This document shows positions 1 to 9,237 of a stretch of 64,000 bases of DNA, in pieces. The position numbers and the translations under genes are program-made. Numbering within the stretch: the stretch's first letter is position 1; each line of letters begins with the position of its first letter. The DNA comes from Acidobacteriota bacterium (lineage in GTDB: Bacteria; Acidobacteriota; Thermoanaerobaculia; UBA5066): contig JADJVE010000003.1 of assembly GCA_016716715.1 (NCBI GenBank), positions 1 through 64,000 of the forward strand, read 5' to 3'. Under the pieces are notes generated by a model. The model searched no databases. It was not told where the DNA came from and was given only the letters and a program-made list of their open reading frames with translations.

Positions 1-497
1 CCCGTCGTGACCGTGTTCGAGAGCCCGAACGGGTTCCCGATCGCGATGACGGTTTCGCCGATCATGAGGTCCGACGTCGTCCCGAGCGCCGCGGGCTTCA
101 GGCCCTTCGCATCGACGCTCAGGACCGCGAGGTCGTTGTCCGCGTCGGCGCCCTCGAGCTTCGCCTCCAGCTCGCGCCCGTCCGCCGTCGTGACCCAGAT
201 GCGCGACGCACCCGAGATCACGTGGTCGTTCGTCACGACGACGCCGGGCGCGATCACGACGCCCGAGCCGAGCGACTCGCTGCGCGACGTGCGCGGGCGG
301 GTCTCGCCTCCGAAGAAGAGGTCGACCGGACTGCGCCGCTGCTGGACGACGCGCTCGGCCGAGATGTTCACGACCGAAGGGCTGATCTTCTCGATGGCGG
401 CGACGATCGGGGTCCGGCGCTCCTCGCGCCCCGCGGCGGCGAGGGGCAGCGAGGCGGCGAGCGCGGCGAGCGTGAACGCGAGGCGGGTTGACTTCAT
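1..497 (-). CDS. HtrA/DegP-like trypsin-family serine protease, 3' end outside window
   Basis: Periplasmic or membrane-attached S1C protease expected to degrade misfolded envelope proteins. The visible 165 residues begin with a signal peptide (MKSTRLAFTLAALAASLPLA). They then show the protease N-lobe: LGSGVVI, the catalytic His in VVTNDHVI, the catalytic Asp in DADNDLAVL, and IAIGNPFGLS just before the window edge. The catalytic Ser and any PDZ domain lie outside. An in-frame ATG at 512 would add five residues; I prefer 497 because GGAAC lies upstream of it. The gene diverges from the Rrf2-like regulator, and the AT-rich gap between them probably carries both promoters. Family call is firm; DegP versus DegQ/DegS cannot be decided. 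Confidence 0.85.
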   Translation of the reverse strand, partial: MKSTRLAFTLAALAASLPLAAAGREERRTPIVAAIEKISPSVVNISAERVVQQRRSPVDLFFGGETRPRTSRSESLGSGVVIAPGVVVTNDHVISGASRIWVTTADGRELEAKLEGADADNDLAVLSVDAKGLKPAALGTTSDLMIGETVIAIGNPFGLSNTVTT

Positions 498-524
498 TTT
501 CAGTCGTTCCATAATTAAGTCGAT

Positions 525-548
525 ATACCGGAAAGGAATTTTAAGTAT
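525..548. promoter_or_regulatory. 24-bp imperfect palindrome, candidate operator of the Rrf2-like regulator
   Basis: The sequence reads ATAC-N3-AAA-N4-TTT-N3-GTAT, symmetric about 536.5. Its overall shape (ATA...TAT, about 24-25 bp) resembles operators of Rrf2-family proteins such as IscR. It lies in the only AT-rich gap between the divergent htrA-like gene and the regulator, and it covers the regulator's probable RBS (GGAAAGGA, 530-537). Autoregulation is an inference. Confidence 0.45.
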
Positions 549-960
549 TCTCAACACGCGGCAGAAAAAAGCGGTCCAGGCGCTCGTCGAGCTCGTCTAT
601 CGCGCGGGCCCGGACGTGCCGTCGGGCCAGCTCGCGACGTGGCTGGACCTCTCGCGCGACTCGGTCCACCAGCTGCTCCTGCCGCTCGTGAGGAACGGCT
701 GGGTGGCGGCGGGCCGCGGACGCAACGGCGGGTACCGCGCGACGCCGGTCGCGCCCGGCGTGACCGTGCTTTCCGTCGTGTCGCTCTACTCGCGCGAGGG
801 GCGCGATCCCACGCCCGACGACCCGGCCGCGCCGCGGTTCATCCGGAACCTCGACCAGAAGGCGTCCGAGCGTTATCGGCAATATCTTTCCTCCGTGACG
901 GTGGGAGGCCTCGTCGCCGAGGTTCGCGCCGAGCGCGAGGAGCCCACCTACTCGATCTGA
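547..960 (+). CDS. Rrf2-family winged-helix regulator, CymR-like by context
   Basis: DNA-binding repressor of the Rrf2 family, about 137 aa. The N-terminal winged helix is recognisable: AVQALVELVYRAG, then a recognition region SGQLATWLDLSRDSVHQLL, then the wing GRGRNGGYR, as in Rrf2/CymR/IscR. No Cys cluster is present, so it is probably not an Fe-S sensor. The start is uncertain: there is no ATG, GTG or TTG where the family begins. An ATT at 547 is preceded by GGAAAGGA with 9-nt spacing. The nearest conventional start is a GTG at 472 inside the divergent protease gene. cysK follows after 66 bp. In Firmicutes, CymR represses sulfur genes and uses CysK as partner, so a role in cysteine regulation is inferred. 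Confidence 0.72.
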   Translation: MLNTRQKKAVQALVELVYRAGPDVPSGQLATWLDLSRDSVHQLLLPLVRNGWVAAGRGRNGGYRATPVAPGVTVLSVVSLYSREGRDPTPDDPAAPRFIRNLDQKASERYRQYLSSVTVGGLVAEVRAEREEPTYSI

Positions 961-1026
961 CGCCCTCGATCCGACTCTAGCAAGGCGCGCGCCCCGCCGC
1001 TGACGCGCGGCGACAGAGGAAAGCAC

Positions 1027-1984
<958 letters not shown>

Positions 1985-1992
<8 letters not shown>

Positions 1993-2461
1993 CGTTGATC
2001 GACGGCTTCTGGGCCTGGATCTTGATCGCCTTGGGCTTGGTCTCCTCGCGCTTGGGCAGCTCCACGGTCAGGACGCCGTTGTGGAACGACGCCACGATCT
2101 TCTCGTTGTCGACGTTCGCGGGAATCGTGAACGAGCGGACGAACTTGCCGTAGCTGCGCTCGACGCGGTGGTAGTTCTCGTCGGCGTTCTCCTTCTCGAA
2201 CTTGCGCTCGCCTTCGAGCGACAGGATCCCGTCCTCGAAGCGCAGCGCGATCTGGTTCTCGTCGAAGCCCGGCAGCTCCGCCTTCAGGACGGTCTTCTCC
2301 TTCGTCTCGAAGATGTCCACGGGCGGCGCCCACGTCCCGGTGAAGAGGTCCTCCTGCTGTTCGCGCCCGCCGCGGGCGAGCGTGGAGTCGAAGGCGCGGT
2401 TGAGGCGGTCCTGCAGGGTCGCGAGGTCCCGGAAGGGGTCGTTCCACCGGATGATGTTCAT
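1985..2461 (-). CDS. Small heat-shock protein, Hsp20/alpha-crystallin family
   Basis: ATP-independent holdase chaperone that keeps unfolded proteins refoldable, usually handing them to DnaK and ClpB. 158 aa with the alpha-crystallin core: PPVDIFETKEKTVLKAELPG, the FEDGILSLEGER strand pair, and the C-terminal FHNGVLTVELPKRE block, followed by an I-x-I-like tail. The start at 2461 has AGGAGG 8 nt upstream. Those bases overlap the TAG that ends clpB in its corrected frame, so the two genes are adjacent and probably cotranscribed. As the sequence stands, clpB reads without a stop into this gene; see the clpB entry. Confidence 0.92.
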
Positions 2462-2474
2462 GGGTCCGTTCCTC

Positions 2475-5071
2475 CTACTTGGTTTCCGGAGCGCGGGGCC
2501 GGCCGGTCGGGGGGGGGCGAGCGCGATCGCGACCGCGGATCCGTCGCGCACCTCGCCCGCGAGGAGCTTCCACGCCAGCGGGTCCTGGACCAGTTTCTGG
2601 ATGTTTCGCTTGAGGGGTCGGGCGCCGTAGACAGGGTCGTACGCTTCGCGCGCGAGCCACGTCGCGACGGGCGCCTCCCACGAGAGCTTGATCCCGCGCG
2701 GTGCGACGAGCTCGGCCACCTTGCGGAGCTGGATCTCGACGATCTTCTCGATGTCGGAAAGCTCGAGGCGGCGGAACGTCACGATGTCGTCGATGCGGTT
2801 CAGGAACTCGGGCCGGAAGTGCGCCCGGAGCTCCGTCTCGATCCGCGCCTTGAGCGCCTTCTCGTCGACACCCTGCAGCTCCTGGATGAGGTGGCTTCCG
2901 ACGTTCGACGTCATGATGACGACGACGTTCTTGAAGTCCACGACGCGGCCCTTGCCGTCCGTCAGGCGCCCGTCGTCGAGCACCTGCAGGAGCGTCGACC
3001 ACACGTCGGGGTGCGCCTTCTCGATCTCGTCGAAGAGGACGACCGAGTACGGGCGCCGGCGCACGGCTTCCGTGAGCTGGCCGCCCTCGTCGTGCCCGAT
3101 GTAGCCCGGAGGGGCCCCGATCATCCGCGAGACGGTGTGTTTCTCCTGGTACTCGGACATGTCCAGCCGGACCATCGCGTTCTCGTCGTCGAAGAGGAAT
3201 TCGGCGAGCGCGCGGGCGAGCTCGGTCTTGCCCACGCCTGTCGGCCCGAGGAAGAGGAACGAGCCGATCGGCCGCTTCGGGTCCTTCATCCCGGCGCGCG
3301 CGCGGCGCACGGCGGCCGCGACGGCGTCGACGGCCTCGTCCTGCCCGATCACCCGCAGGCGCAGCCGGTCGCCCATCTTGAGGAGCTTCTGCGTCTCGCC
3401 CTCCACCATCCGTGAGACGGGCACGCCGGTCCACTTCGAGACGATCGCGGCGATGTCGTCCTCGTCGACCTTCTCGCGCAGGACCGCGCCGCCCTTCTGC
3501 ATCTCGTCGAGGCGCGCCTGGGCCGCGTCGAGGTCCTTCTGGACCCTCAGGAGCGTCCCGTAGCGCAGCTCGGCGGCCTTGTTGAGGTCCCCCTGCCGCT
3601 CGGCGGCCTCGGCGGCGACCTTCGTCTCGTCGAGCTTTTTCTTGAGGTCGCGGATCACGGTGATCGCGTCCTTCTCGGCGCGCCACCGCGTCTTCATGAC
3701 GTTGGAGCGCTCCTTGAGCTCGGCGAGCGTCTTCTCGAGGCCTTTCAGGCGGTCCTTCGCCGCCTTCGCGTCGTCCTTCTGGAGCGCCTTGCGCTCGATC
3801 TCGATCTGGAGGATGCGCCGCTCGACCTCGTCGATCGCGGTCGGCATCGAGTCGATCTCCATCTTGAGCTTCGAGGCAGCCTCGTCGACGAGGTCGATCG
3901 CCTTGTCGGGTAGGAAGCGGTCCGCGATGTAGCGGTCGGAAAGCGTCGCGGCGGCGACGAGCGCCGCGTCCGTGATCTTCACGCCGTGGTGCAGCTCGTA
4001 CCGCTCCTGCAGGCCGCGCAGGATGGCGATGGTGTCTTCGACGGAGGGCTCGCCCACGAGGACGGGCTGGAAGCGCCGCTCGAGGGCCGGGTCCTTCTCG
4101 ATGTGCTTGCGGTACTCGCCGACCGTCGTCGCGCCGATAGCGCGCAGCTCACCGCGCGCGAGCGCGGGCTTCAGCATGTTGCCCGCGTCCATCGCGCCCT
4201 CGGCCGCCCCCGCACCGACGAGCGTGTGCAGCTCGTCGATGAAGAGGATGACTTTGCCGTCGGACTCCTCGACTTCCTTGAGGAGCGCCTTGAGGCGCTC
4301 CTCGAACTCGCCGCGGTATTTCGCGCCCGCGAGCATGGAGCCGAGGTCGAGCGAGACGACGCGCTTGTTCTTCAGCGTTTCCGGGACGTCGCCGGAGACG
4401 ATGCGCCGCGCGAGACCTTCGACGATCGCCGTTTTGCCGACGCCGGGGTCGCCGATGAGGACGGGGTTGTTCTTCGTGCGGCGAGTCAGCACCTGCATGA
4501 CGCGCCGGATCTCCTCGTCGCGGCCGATGACCGGGTCGAGCTTGCCCTTGCGCGCGAGGTCCGTGAGGTCCTTCGCGTACTTCTTGAGCGCCTGGTACTT
4601 GTCCTCGGCGCCCTGGTCGGCGACGCGGCTGCCGCCGCGGACGTCCTTGAGGGCCGCGAGGACGGACGCCTCCGACAGGCCGAGCGCCAGGAACGCTTTC
4701 GCGGAAGCGGACTTGCCGTCCTTGAGGAGCGCGAGGAAGAGGTGCTCGGAGGCGACGTAGTCGTCCTTGAAGTCCGAGGCGATCTTCTCGGCGAGGTCGA
4801 GCAGCTTCACGAGGGCGGGGGAGAAGCGCGGCTCGGCGTTCTCGCCCGCGACGTGCGGGAGCCTTGCGAGCAGTTTCGCGATCTCCTGCGCGGCCTGGCC
4901 GGGCGCGACGCCCACGCGCTCGAGGAGCGCGGGAACGACGCCGCCTTCCTGCTGAAGGAGAGCGTCGGCGAGGTGTTCGGGCGTGACCTCAGGATGGCCT
5001 CCGGCGCGTGCCGCCTGGGCAGTCTTCTGAAGGACTTCCTGGGCCTTGTGGGTGTAGCGGTCGAGGTTCAT
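2475..5071 (-). CDS. clpB: ClpB disaggregase, frameshifted near its 3' end
   Basis: Hexameric AAA+ disaggregase that works with DnaK and small Hsps. Corrected length is about 865 aa. It has an N-terminal Clp repeat domain from MNLDRYTHKAQEVL, first Walker A GDPGVGKT, a coiled-coil middle domain rich in Glu/Lys/Arg, second Walker A GPTGVGKT, and the C-terminal D2 small domain. A run of nine C (coding strand, 2509-2517) breaks the frame. With ten C the protein ends RPRAPETK and its TAG overlaps the hsp20 RBS. With nine it runs on into hsp20 and gives an apparent 1,028-aa fusion. The span 2475-5071 is one base short of a multiple of three, as expected for a single missing base. Sequencing error is most likely. 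Confidence 0.93.
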
Positions 5072-5080
5072 GAGACCATG

Positions 5081-5110
5081 AATCTAGTATCTGAGTCTTC
5101 TCGTGTCAAG
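5081..5110 (-). promoter_or_regulatory. clpB promoter with overlapping HAIR-like inverted repeat
   Basis: On the minus strand TTGACA (5104-5109), a 17-nt spacer and TAGATT (5081-5086) form a near-consensus sigma-70 promoter. Only 9 nt separate the -10 from the clpB ATG, so the mRNA would be almost leaderless. TCTGAGT-N7-TGTCAAG at 5090-5110 (plus strand) matches 10 of 14 positions of the HspR operator HAIR (CTTGAGT-N7-ACTCAAG). ATGAATCT also occurs at 5078-5085, 5112-5119 and inverted at 5133-5140. Heat-shock repression is inferred. Confidence 0.6.
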
Positions 5111-5147
5111 TATGAATCTACAGTAATGACGAAGATTCATATAAGCC

Positions 5148-5170
5148 ATTTTCTATGAATGGTTAATGGG
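5148..5170 (+). repeat. Dispersed AT-rich repeat, diverged copy (intergenic)
   Basis: TTTTCTATGAATGGTTAATGGG matches the ispG-end copy (ATTTCTTTGAATGG, then TTAAGAGGG) in its second half. It lies between clpB and the glycosyltransferase gene. A GAAGATT at 5131-5137 could be its displaced left end. Confidence 0.45.
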
Positions 5171-5185
5171 TCCGATGCCCCGTGC

Positions 5186-5191
5186 TAGGCT
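5186..5191 (+). promoter_or_regulatory. Candidate -10 (TAGGCT) of a leaderless transcript
   Basis: TAGGCT lies 9 nt before the ATG at 5201, and no Shine-Dalgarno sequence is present. It fits the spacing seen before many other genes in this window; no clear -35 is visible. Confidence 0.35.
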
Positions 5192-5200
5192 TTCGCTTCA

Positions 5201-6982
5201 ATGAGGCGCAGGGGCGCTGCGGAAGAAGATAGTCGGGGCCGCGGCCTTCTTCCATTCATAGGAATCTTCCTCCTCGCTTTCGGTCTTCGTCTCGCGGTTT
5301 CCTCATCGCTTTCTTCCCTCGGCCTCTGGCAGAACCCCCAGTTCGACGCGCACGAGAACCTCACGTGGGCGCGTGCCCTCGCCGCGGGCGACTTCCAGTG
5401 GCCTTCGCCTCCCACGCACGGCCCCGCGTACCCGTTCTACCTCGCCGCGCTCCTGAAGCTCTTCTCCGGGTCGCTCGACGCGGCGCGTGCGGCGCAGGCG
5501 GCGCTCGCGGGACTGACGTGCGTCCTCGTGGCGCGCACGGGCGAGATTCTCTTCGAGAGGCGCGCGGGCCTCGCAGCGGGAATCCTGCTCGCGGTTTCCG
5601 GTCCCGCCGCTCTGGTGGACGCGAGCTTCTGGGAGGAAGGCTTCGTGGGGCTCGCTCTCTCGGGGGCGCTCTTCCTCCTCGCAGCCCGGAAGACTCCCGC
5701 CGGAGCTGCGGGCGCTGGCCTTCTCCTCGGCGTCGCGTGCGCGGCGCGACCGACGGCCGTACTCTTCGTCCTCGCCGCGCTCGCCGCCGTGCTTCTCCTC
5801 GAGGGATGGGCCCGACGTGTTCCCGCGGCCCTCGCCCTCGCGGCGGGCGTCATGCTCGTCCTCGCGCCGGCGGTCGCCGCATCCTCGAAGGCGTCCGGAC
5901 ACTTCGTCTTCGTTCGCGCGTATGGCGCCGTGAACCTCTGGCTGGGCAACGACCCGTCGTCCGGAGGCGTCCAGAACGCGCGGCCGAACGGGCCGTGGGA
6001 CCGGCTGGCCGGCGCGCCGGCGCGCGCGGGCGTCGCTCCGAAGGACGAGGAAGCCTGGTTCACGCGCCGAACGGCGGAGCGCGCGGCGGCGGATCCCGGC
6101 GGCCTCGCCCGCGTCGTCCTTTCGAAGCTCGTCTGGCTCACGCAGGCTGAAGAGCCGCGCGACAACCACAGCTATGCCTTCTTCGCGGCGCAATCGGGGA
6201 TTCTTCGAATGCTCCCCGGTTTCGGCCTGCTCGTCGCGCTCGCCGCAGCGTTGGTTCTCGCGCGACCGCCGAAGAACGCCGCGCTGGTGCTCCTGTGGTC
6301 AGCGGCGGCCGCGTTGCCCTTCCTCGTCGCGCTTGCGGGGCTCCGCTACCGCATGCCGCTCGTGCCGCCGCTCGCGCTCTTCGCGGGCGCGGGTGCGGCT
6401 CTGCTCCTCGCCCGCGTCCGGACTCGGGACCCACGCGCGATCGCGGCGGGGGCGGTCGTCGTCGCGCTGACGCTCTTTGCTTCCCACATTCGAAGGCATC
6501 CTCCGTCCCACGTCTTCGCCGAGGAGTGGACGCTCGAGGGCAACGCGTGGATGGAGCTCGGACGTCCGGGAGACGCCGAGCGAGCCTTGAAGAGTGCGCG
6601 GGAAGCCGACCCTGCGGCCGCGCTTCCCGTGGAGTTCCTCGGGCGTCTGCGCCTCGCCGAAGGAAACGCCGCCGCCGCCACACCCCTTTTCGAAGAGTCT
6701 CTTCGAATGGATCCCGATTCGCGGTCGGCTCACTTCTTCCTGGGACAGGCGCGCGAAGCGCTGGGGCGCTGGACGGGCGCCATTTCCGAGTACCGGGCGG
6801 CGCTCGAGATCTCGCCAGCGTTCTTCCCGGCGAGGTTCCATCTCGGCCGCGCGCTCATCCTCGCGGGCGATCCAGCGGCAGCCGTGCCCGAGCTCGAGAG
6901 GGCGGTCGCCCTTCAGCCCTCCGAGCAGCCTCCGCGCGAGCTCCTCGAGCGGGCGCGCGCTCTTGCCCTCACCCCGCGCTGA
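5201..6982 (+). CDS. GT39-like membrane glycosyltransferase with C-terminal TPR repeats
   Basis: Inner-membrane protein of 593 aa resembling the PMT_2/ArnT-like glycosyltransferases, which use polyprenyl-phosphate sugars. After the first membrane segment (residues about 17-35), the conserved acidic loop appears as PQFDAHENLTWARALAAGD, followed by THGPAYPFYLAALLKLF and roughly nine to ten hydrophobic helices to about residue 430. From about 445 to the end there are three TPR-like units (for example EGNAWMELGRPGDAERALKSAREADP, split here as EGNAWMELGRP / GDAERALKSAREADP). The first membrane helix is partly encoded by a dispersed repeat. Substrate and acceptor are unknown; the family call rests on topology and the acidic loop. 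Confidence 0.72.
   Translation: MRRRGAAEEDSRGRGLLPFIGIFLLAFGLRLAVSSSLSSLGLWQNPQFDAHENLTWARALAAGDFQWPSPPTHGPAYPFYLAALLKLFSGSLDAARAAQAALAGLTCVLVARTGEILFERRAGLAAGILLAVSGPAALVDASFWEEGFVGLALSGALFLLAARKTPAGAAGAGLLLGVACAARPTAVLFVLAALAAVLLLEGWARRVPAALALAAGVMLVLAPAVAASSKASGHFVFVRAYGAVNLWLGNDPSSGGVQNARPNGPWDRLAGAPARAGVAPKDEEAWFTRRTAERAAADPGGLARVVLSKLVWLTQAEEPRDNHSYAFFAAQSGILRMLPGFGLLVALAAALVLARPPKNAALVLLWSAAAALPFLVALAGLRYRMPLVPPLALFAGAGAALLLARVRTRDPRAIAAGAVVVALTLFASHIRRHPPSHVFAEEWTLEGNAWMELGRPGDAERALKSAREADPAAALPVEFLGRLRLAEGNAAAATPLFEESLRMDPDSRSAHFFLGQAREALGRWTGAISEYRAALEISPAFFPARFHLGRALILAGDPAAAVPELERAVALQPSEQPPRELLERARALALTPR
5243..5269 (-). repeat. Dispersed AT-rich repeat inside the glycosyltransferase gene
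   Basis: Minus-strand GAAGATTCCTATGAATGG followed by AAGAAGGCC, close to the copy at 14634. Read on the plus strand it encodes GLLPFIGIFLL, the start of the first membrane helix. Confidence 0.55.
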
Positions 6983-7723
6983 TCAGCGCGCGCGCGGGTC
7001 CCGTTCGCCCGCATCGGCGAAGCCTTTCGCACGCAGCAGGCACGAGTCGCACGCGCCGCACGGCTTTCCCGCGGGCGACGGGTCGTAGCAGGACGTCGTG
7101 AGGCCCGGGTCGAGCCCGAGCGCGAGCGCGAGACGGACGATGTCCGCCTTCGTCATGCGCAGGAGCGGCGCGCGGATCGCGAACCGCCGTCCCTCGTCGC
7201 CCGCCTTCGTCCCGAGATTCGCGGCGCGCTCGAACGCGCGGAGAAACGCGGGCCGGCAGTCGGGGTAACCCGAGTAGTCGAGCGCGTTCGCGCCGATCAC
7301 GATCTCCGTGGCGCCGCTGGTTTCGGCCGCGCCGAGCGCGAAGGCGAGAAAGAGCGTGTTGCGCGCGGGCACGTACGTGACCGGGATGCGGGCCTTGCCG
7401 AGCGCCCTCTTCGGGACGCGGATGGACCGGTCCGTCAACGCCGAACCGCCGAGCGCGCCGAAAGAGGGAATCGCGATCACGCGGTGCGACGCAACGCCGT
7501 AACGACGGGCCAGCGAGCGCGCCGCGGAAAGCTCGACACGGTGCCTCTGGCCGTAGTCGAAGGAAAGCGCGTGAACCGTCCAGCCCCAGCGCGAGACGAG
7601 CGCGAGACACGTTGACGAGTCGAGTCCGCCGGAGAGGAGGAGAACACAGCTCCTGCGCCCCGCAGCTGGTGCCTTGGGTATCGGCGCTGAAGATCTTCTT
7701 GGAAGGTGAAGAGGGCGGCTCAT
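6983..7723 (-). CDS. queC: 7-cyano-7-deazaguanine synthase
   Basis: ATP-dependent conversion of 7-carboxy-7-deazaguanine and ammonia to preQ0, for queuosine in tRNA or 7-deazaguanine modification of DNA. 246 aa. The PP-loop SGGLDSSTCLAL is near residue 30, and the zinc-binding Cys set near the C terminus is CYDP / CGACDSC. The start ATG (7721-7723) overlaps the queE TGA, so the two are translationally coupled. The first 14 codons lie mostly in a copy of the dispersed repeat (RPLHLPRRSSAP), so the N terminus before the PP-loop is longer and more basic than usual. Confidence 0.94.
   Translation of the reverse strand: MSRPLHLPRRSSAPIPKAPAAGRRSCVLLLSGGLDSSTCLALVSRWGWTVHALSFDYGQRHRVELSAARSLARRYGVASHRVIAIPSFGALGGSALTDRSIRVPKRALGKARIPVTYVPARNTLFLAFALGAAETSGATEIVIGANALDYSGYPDCRPAFLRAFERAANLGTKAGDEGRRFAIRAPLLRMTKADIVRLALALGLDPGLTTSCYDPSPAGKPCGACDSCLLRAKGFADAGERDPRAR
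7689..7717 (+). repeat. Dispersed AT-rich repeat, well-preserved copy at the queC 5' end
   Basis: GAAGATCTTCTTGGAA followed by GGTGAAGAGGGC. It matches 27 of the first 28 bases of the copy at 57451, 50 kb away. It overlaps the first codons of queC on the opposite strand. Confidence 0.8.
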
Positions 7724-8388
7724 CTTCCCGGGACGTCTCCCCAGAGGGTCTTGTGGATCTGCAGGTTGAGGCGCAGCTTTCTGTTCGAGTCGCGGACCCA
7801 TTCGGCGGCCTCGGAAGCGATCCGGGATTCCTTCCCTTCGAAGACGGGTGAAATCAGAACCGTGTGCCTTTCGTCCAAGGCGTGCTTTCGGACGAGTTCT
7901 TCCGCCCAGAGGAAATCTTCTTTGTCCGCCACGACGAACTTCACCTCGTCCTTCGGGCCGAGGAGCCTCAGGTTGCCGAGGTCGTTGCGGCTCTCCATGC
8001 CCGACCCGGGGCACTTCACGTCGAGGATCTTGACGACCCGCGGGTCCACGCGGCTCACGGGCACGTGCCCGCCCGTCTCGACGAGCACGGTGTAGCCCCG
8101 GTCGCAGAGCGCGGACGCGAGCGGGTAGAAGCTCTCCTGCTCGAGCGGCTCCCCGCCCGTGATCTCCACGAGGGGCGCCCCAAGGCGCTCGACCTCCGCG
8201 ACCACGTCGTCGACGTTCTTCTCCGTCCCGCCCGCGAACGCGTACGCGCTGTCGCACCAGACGCACCGCAGCGCGCACCCGGTCAGCCGCACGAACGTGC
8301 ACGGCAGGCCCGCGAACGAAGACTCGCCCTGCAGGCTGCGGAAGATCTCCGTGACGAGGAGCGTGGCGGCGGGGGACGCGGCGACCAT
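7720..8388 (-). CDS. queE: 7-carboxy-7-deazaguanine synthase
   Basis: Radical SAM enzyme that contracts the ring of 6-carboxytetrahydropterin to 7-carboxy-7-deazaguanine, the step before QueC. 222 aa. The N terminus has IFRSLQGESSFAGLPCTFVR, then the cluster motif C-x3-C-x2-C in GCALRCVWCD, and the SAM-binding EITGGEPL. It is divergent from truA with only 32 bp between the starts, so both promoters must lie in or beside that gap. queD, which makes its substrate, is at 27419. Confidence 0.94.
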   Translation of the reverse strand: MVAASPAATLLVTEIFRSLQGESSFAGLPCTFVRLTGCALRCVWCDSAYAFAGGTEKNVDDVVAEVERLGAPLVEITGGEPLEQESFYPLASALCDRGYTVLVETGGHVPVSRVDPRVVKILDVKCPGSGMESRNDLGNLRLLGPKDEVKFVVADKEDFLWAEELVRKHALDERHTVLISPVFEGKESRIASEAAEWVRDSNRKLRLNLQIHKTLWGDVPGR

Positions 8389-8408
8389 CGCGCGGACGAT
8401 AGCGCGGC

Positions 8409-8414
8409 CATAAT
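8409..8414 (+). promoter_or_regulatory. Candidate -10 (CATAAT) of leaderless truA mRNA
   Basis: CATAAT lies 6 nt before the GTG start at 8421 with no Shine-Dalgarno sequence. The same hexamer and spacing recur before the gene at 58008. Confidence 0.45.
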
Positions 8415-8420
8415 CGGCGC

Positions 8421-9204
8421 GTGCGGGTGAGGCTCGAGCTTGCGTACCTGGGGACCTTCTTCGAAGGCTGGCAGGTGCAGGCGCCTCGCGATGGCGGCAC
8501 CCGGCCGCGCACGGTCCAGGGAGTATTGGAGATTTCTTTGAATGAGATTTTTCAGAGGGAGATCCGGGTGCACGGCTCGGGCCGCACGGATTCCGGCGTG
8601 CACGCGGACGCGCAGGTCGCCCACTTCGACGTGCCCGAGGGCGCGCCCCTCTTACCTTCCAGGAAAATCCCGCTTGCCCTGAACTCCAAGCTCCCATGGG
8701 ACGCTCGGGTCCTCTCTGCATCCGAAGCAAAAGGCGATTTCCATGCCCGTTACTCCGCGACCGGCAAGGTCTACGTCTACCGGCTGCGCCGCGGCGACAC
8801 GCTCCTCCCGCACGGAGGCCTCGTCGAGGCGCTCGCGGGAGAGCCTCTCGACGTCGGCGCGATGCGCGCTGCGGCGGCGCGGCTCGTCGGGACGCGTGAC
8901 TTCGCTCCGTTCTCGATCACGGGCTCGGACCCCGGGACGACCGTGCGGACGCTCCGCCGCCTCGACGTCGAGGAGGACGGCGCCCTCCTCGTGATCACGG
9001 CGGAGGGCGACGGCTTCCTGCGCGGCATGGTGCGACGCCTCGTGGGCACCCTCCGCGACGCGGGGCGGGGGCCGCATCCGCCCGGAGGAGGCCCTCGCGC
9101 GGCCAGGGCCCACCGCCGAGGCCCGCGGCCTCACGCTCGCCCGCGTGCTGTATCCGCCGGACGTGCCCGGGGCGTCGGCGCCGCCCCCGCCCCCCGCGCG
9201 ATAG
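8421..9204 (+). CDS. truA: tRNA pseudouridine(38-40) synthase TruA, frameshifted
   Basis: Isomerises uridines 38-40 of the tRNA anticodon arm. The start is GTG at 8421 (MRVRLELAYLGTFFEGWQ). The catalytic Asp is in HGSGRTDSGVHA, and the C-terminal half has GFLRGMVRRLVGTLRD. A run of five G at 9067-9071 breaks the frame. With four G the protein continues GRGRIRPEEALARPGPTAEA and on to LTLARVLYPPDVPG, ending at a TAG (9202-9204), 260 aa, normal for TruA. The 784-nt span is one base too long, consistent with a single extra G. Two copies of the dispersed repeat lie inside the gene and encode LEISLNEIFQRE and PLLPSRKIP at positions that align with ordinary TruA sequence. Confidence 0.9.
8529..8560 (+). 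repeat. Dispersed AT-rich repeat, diverged copy inside truA
   Basis: GAGATTTCTTTGAATG is nearly identical to the 14634 copy, followed by a less similar AGATTTTTCAGAGGGA. It is a sharp AT-rich island within a GC-rich gene. Confidence 0.5.
8645..8671 (-). repeat. Dispersed AT-rich repeat inside truA
   Basis: Minus-strand GGGATTTTCCTGGAA followed by GGTAAGAGGGGC. It is read on the plus strand as APLLPSRKIP. Confidence 0.6.
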
Positions 9205-9237
9205 AATTCGCCGTTCGGGCGCATCCCGCCCGGCCCG

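Noticed and set aside
7..546. A long N-terminal extension of the Rrf2-like protein
   Set aside because: It is antisense to the HtrA-like gene, which has signal peptide and catalytic motifs; family alignment begins near codon 547.
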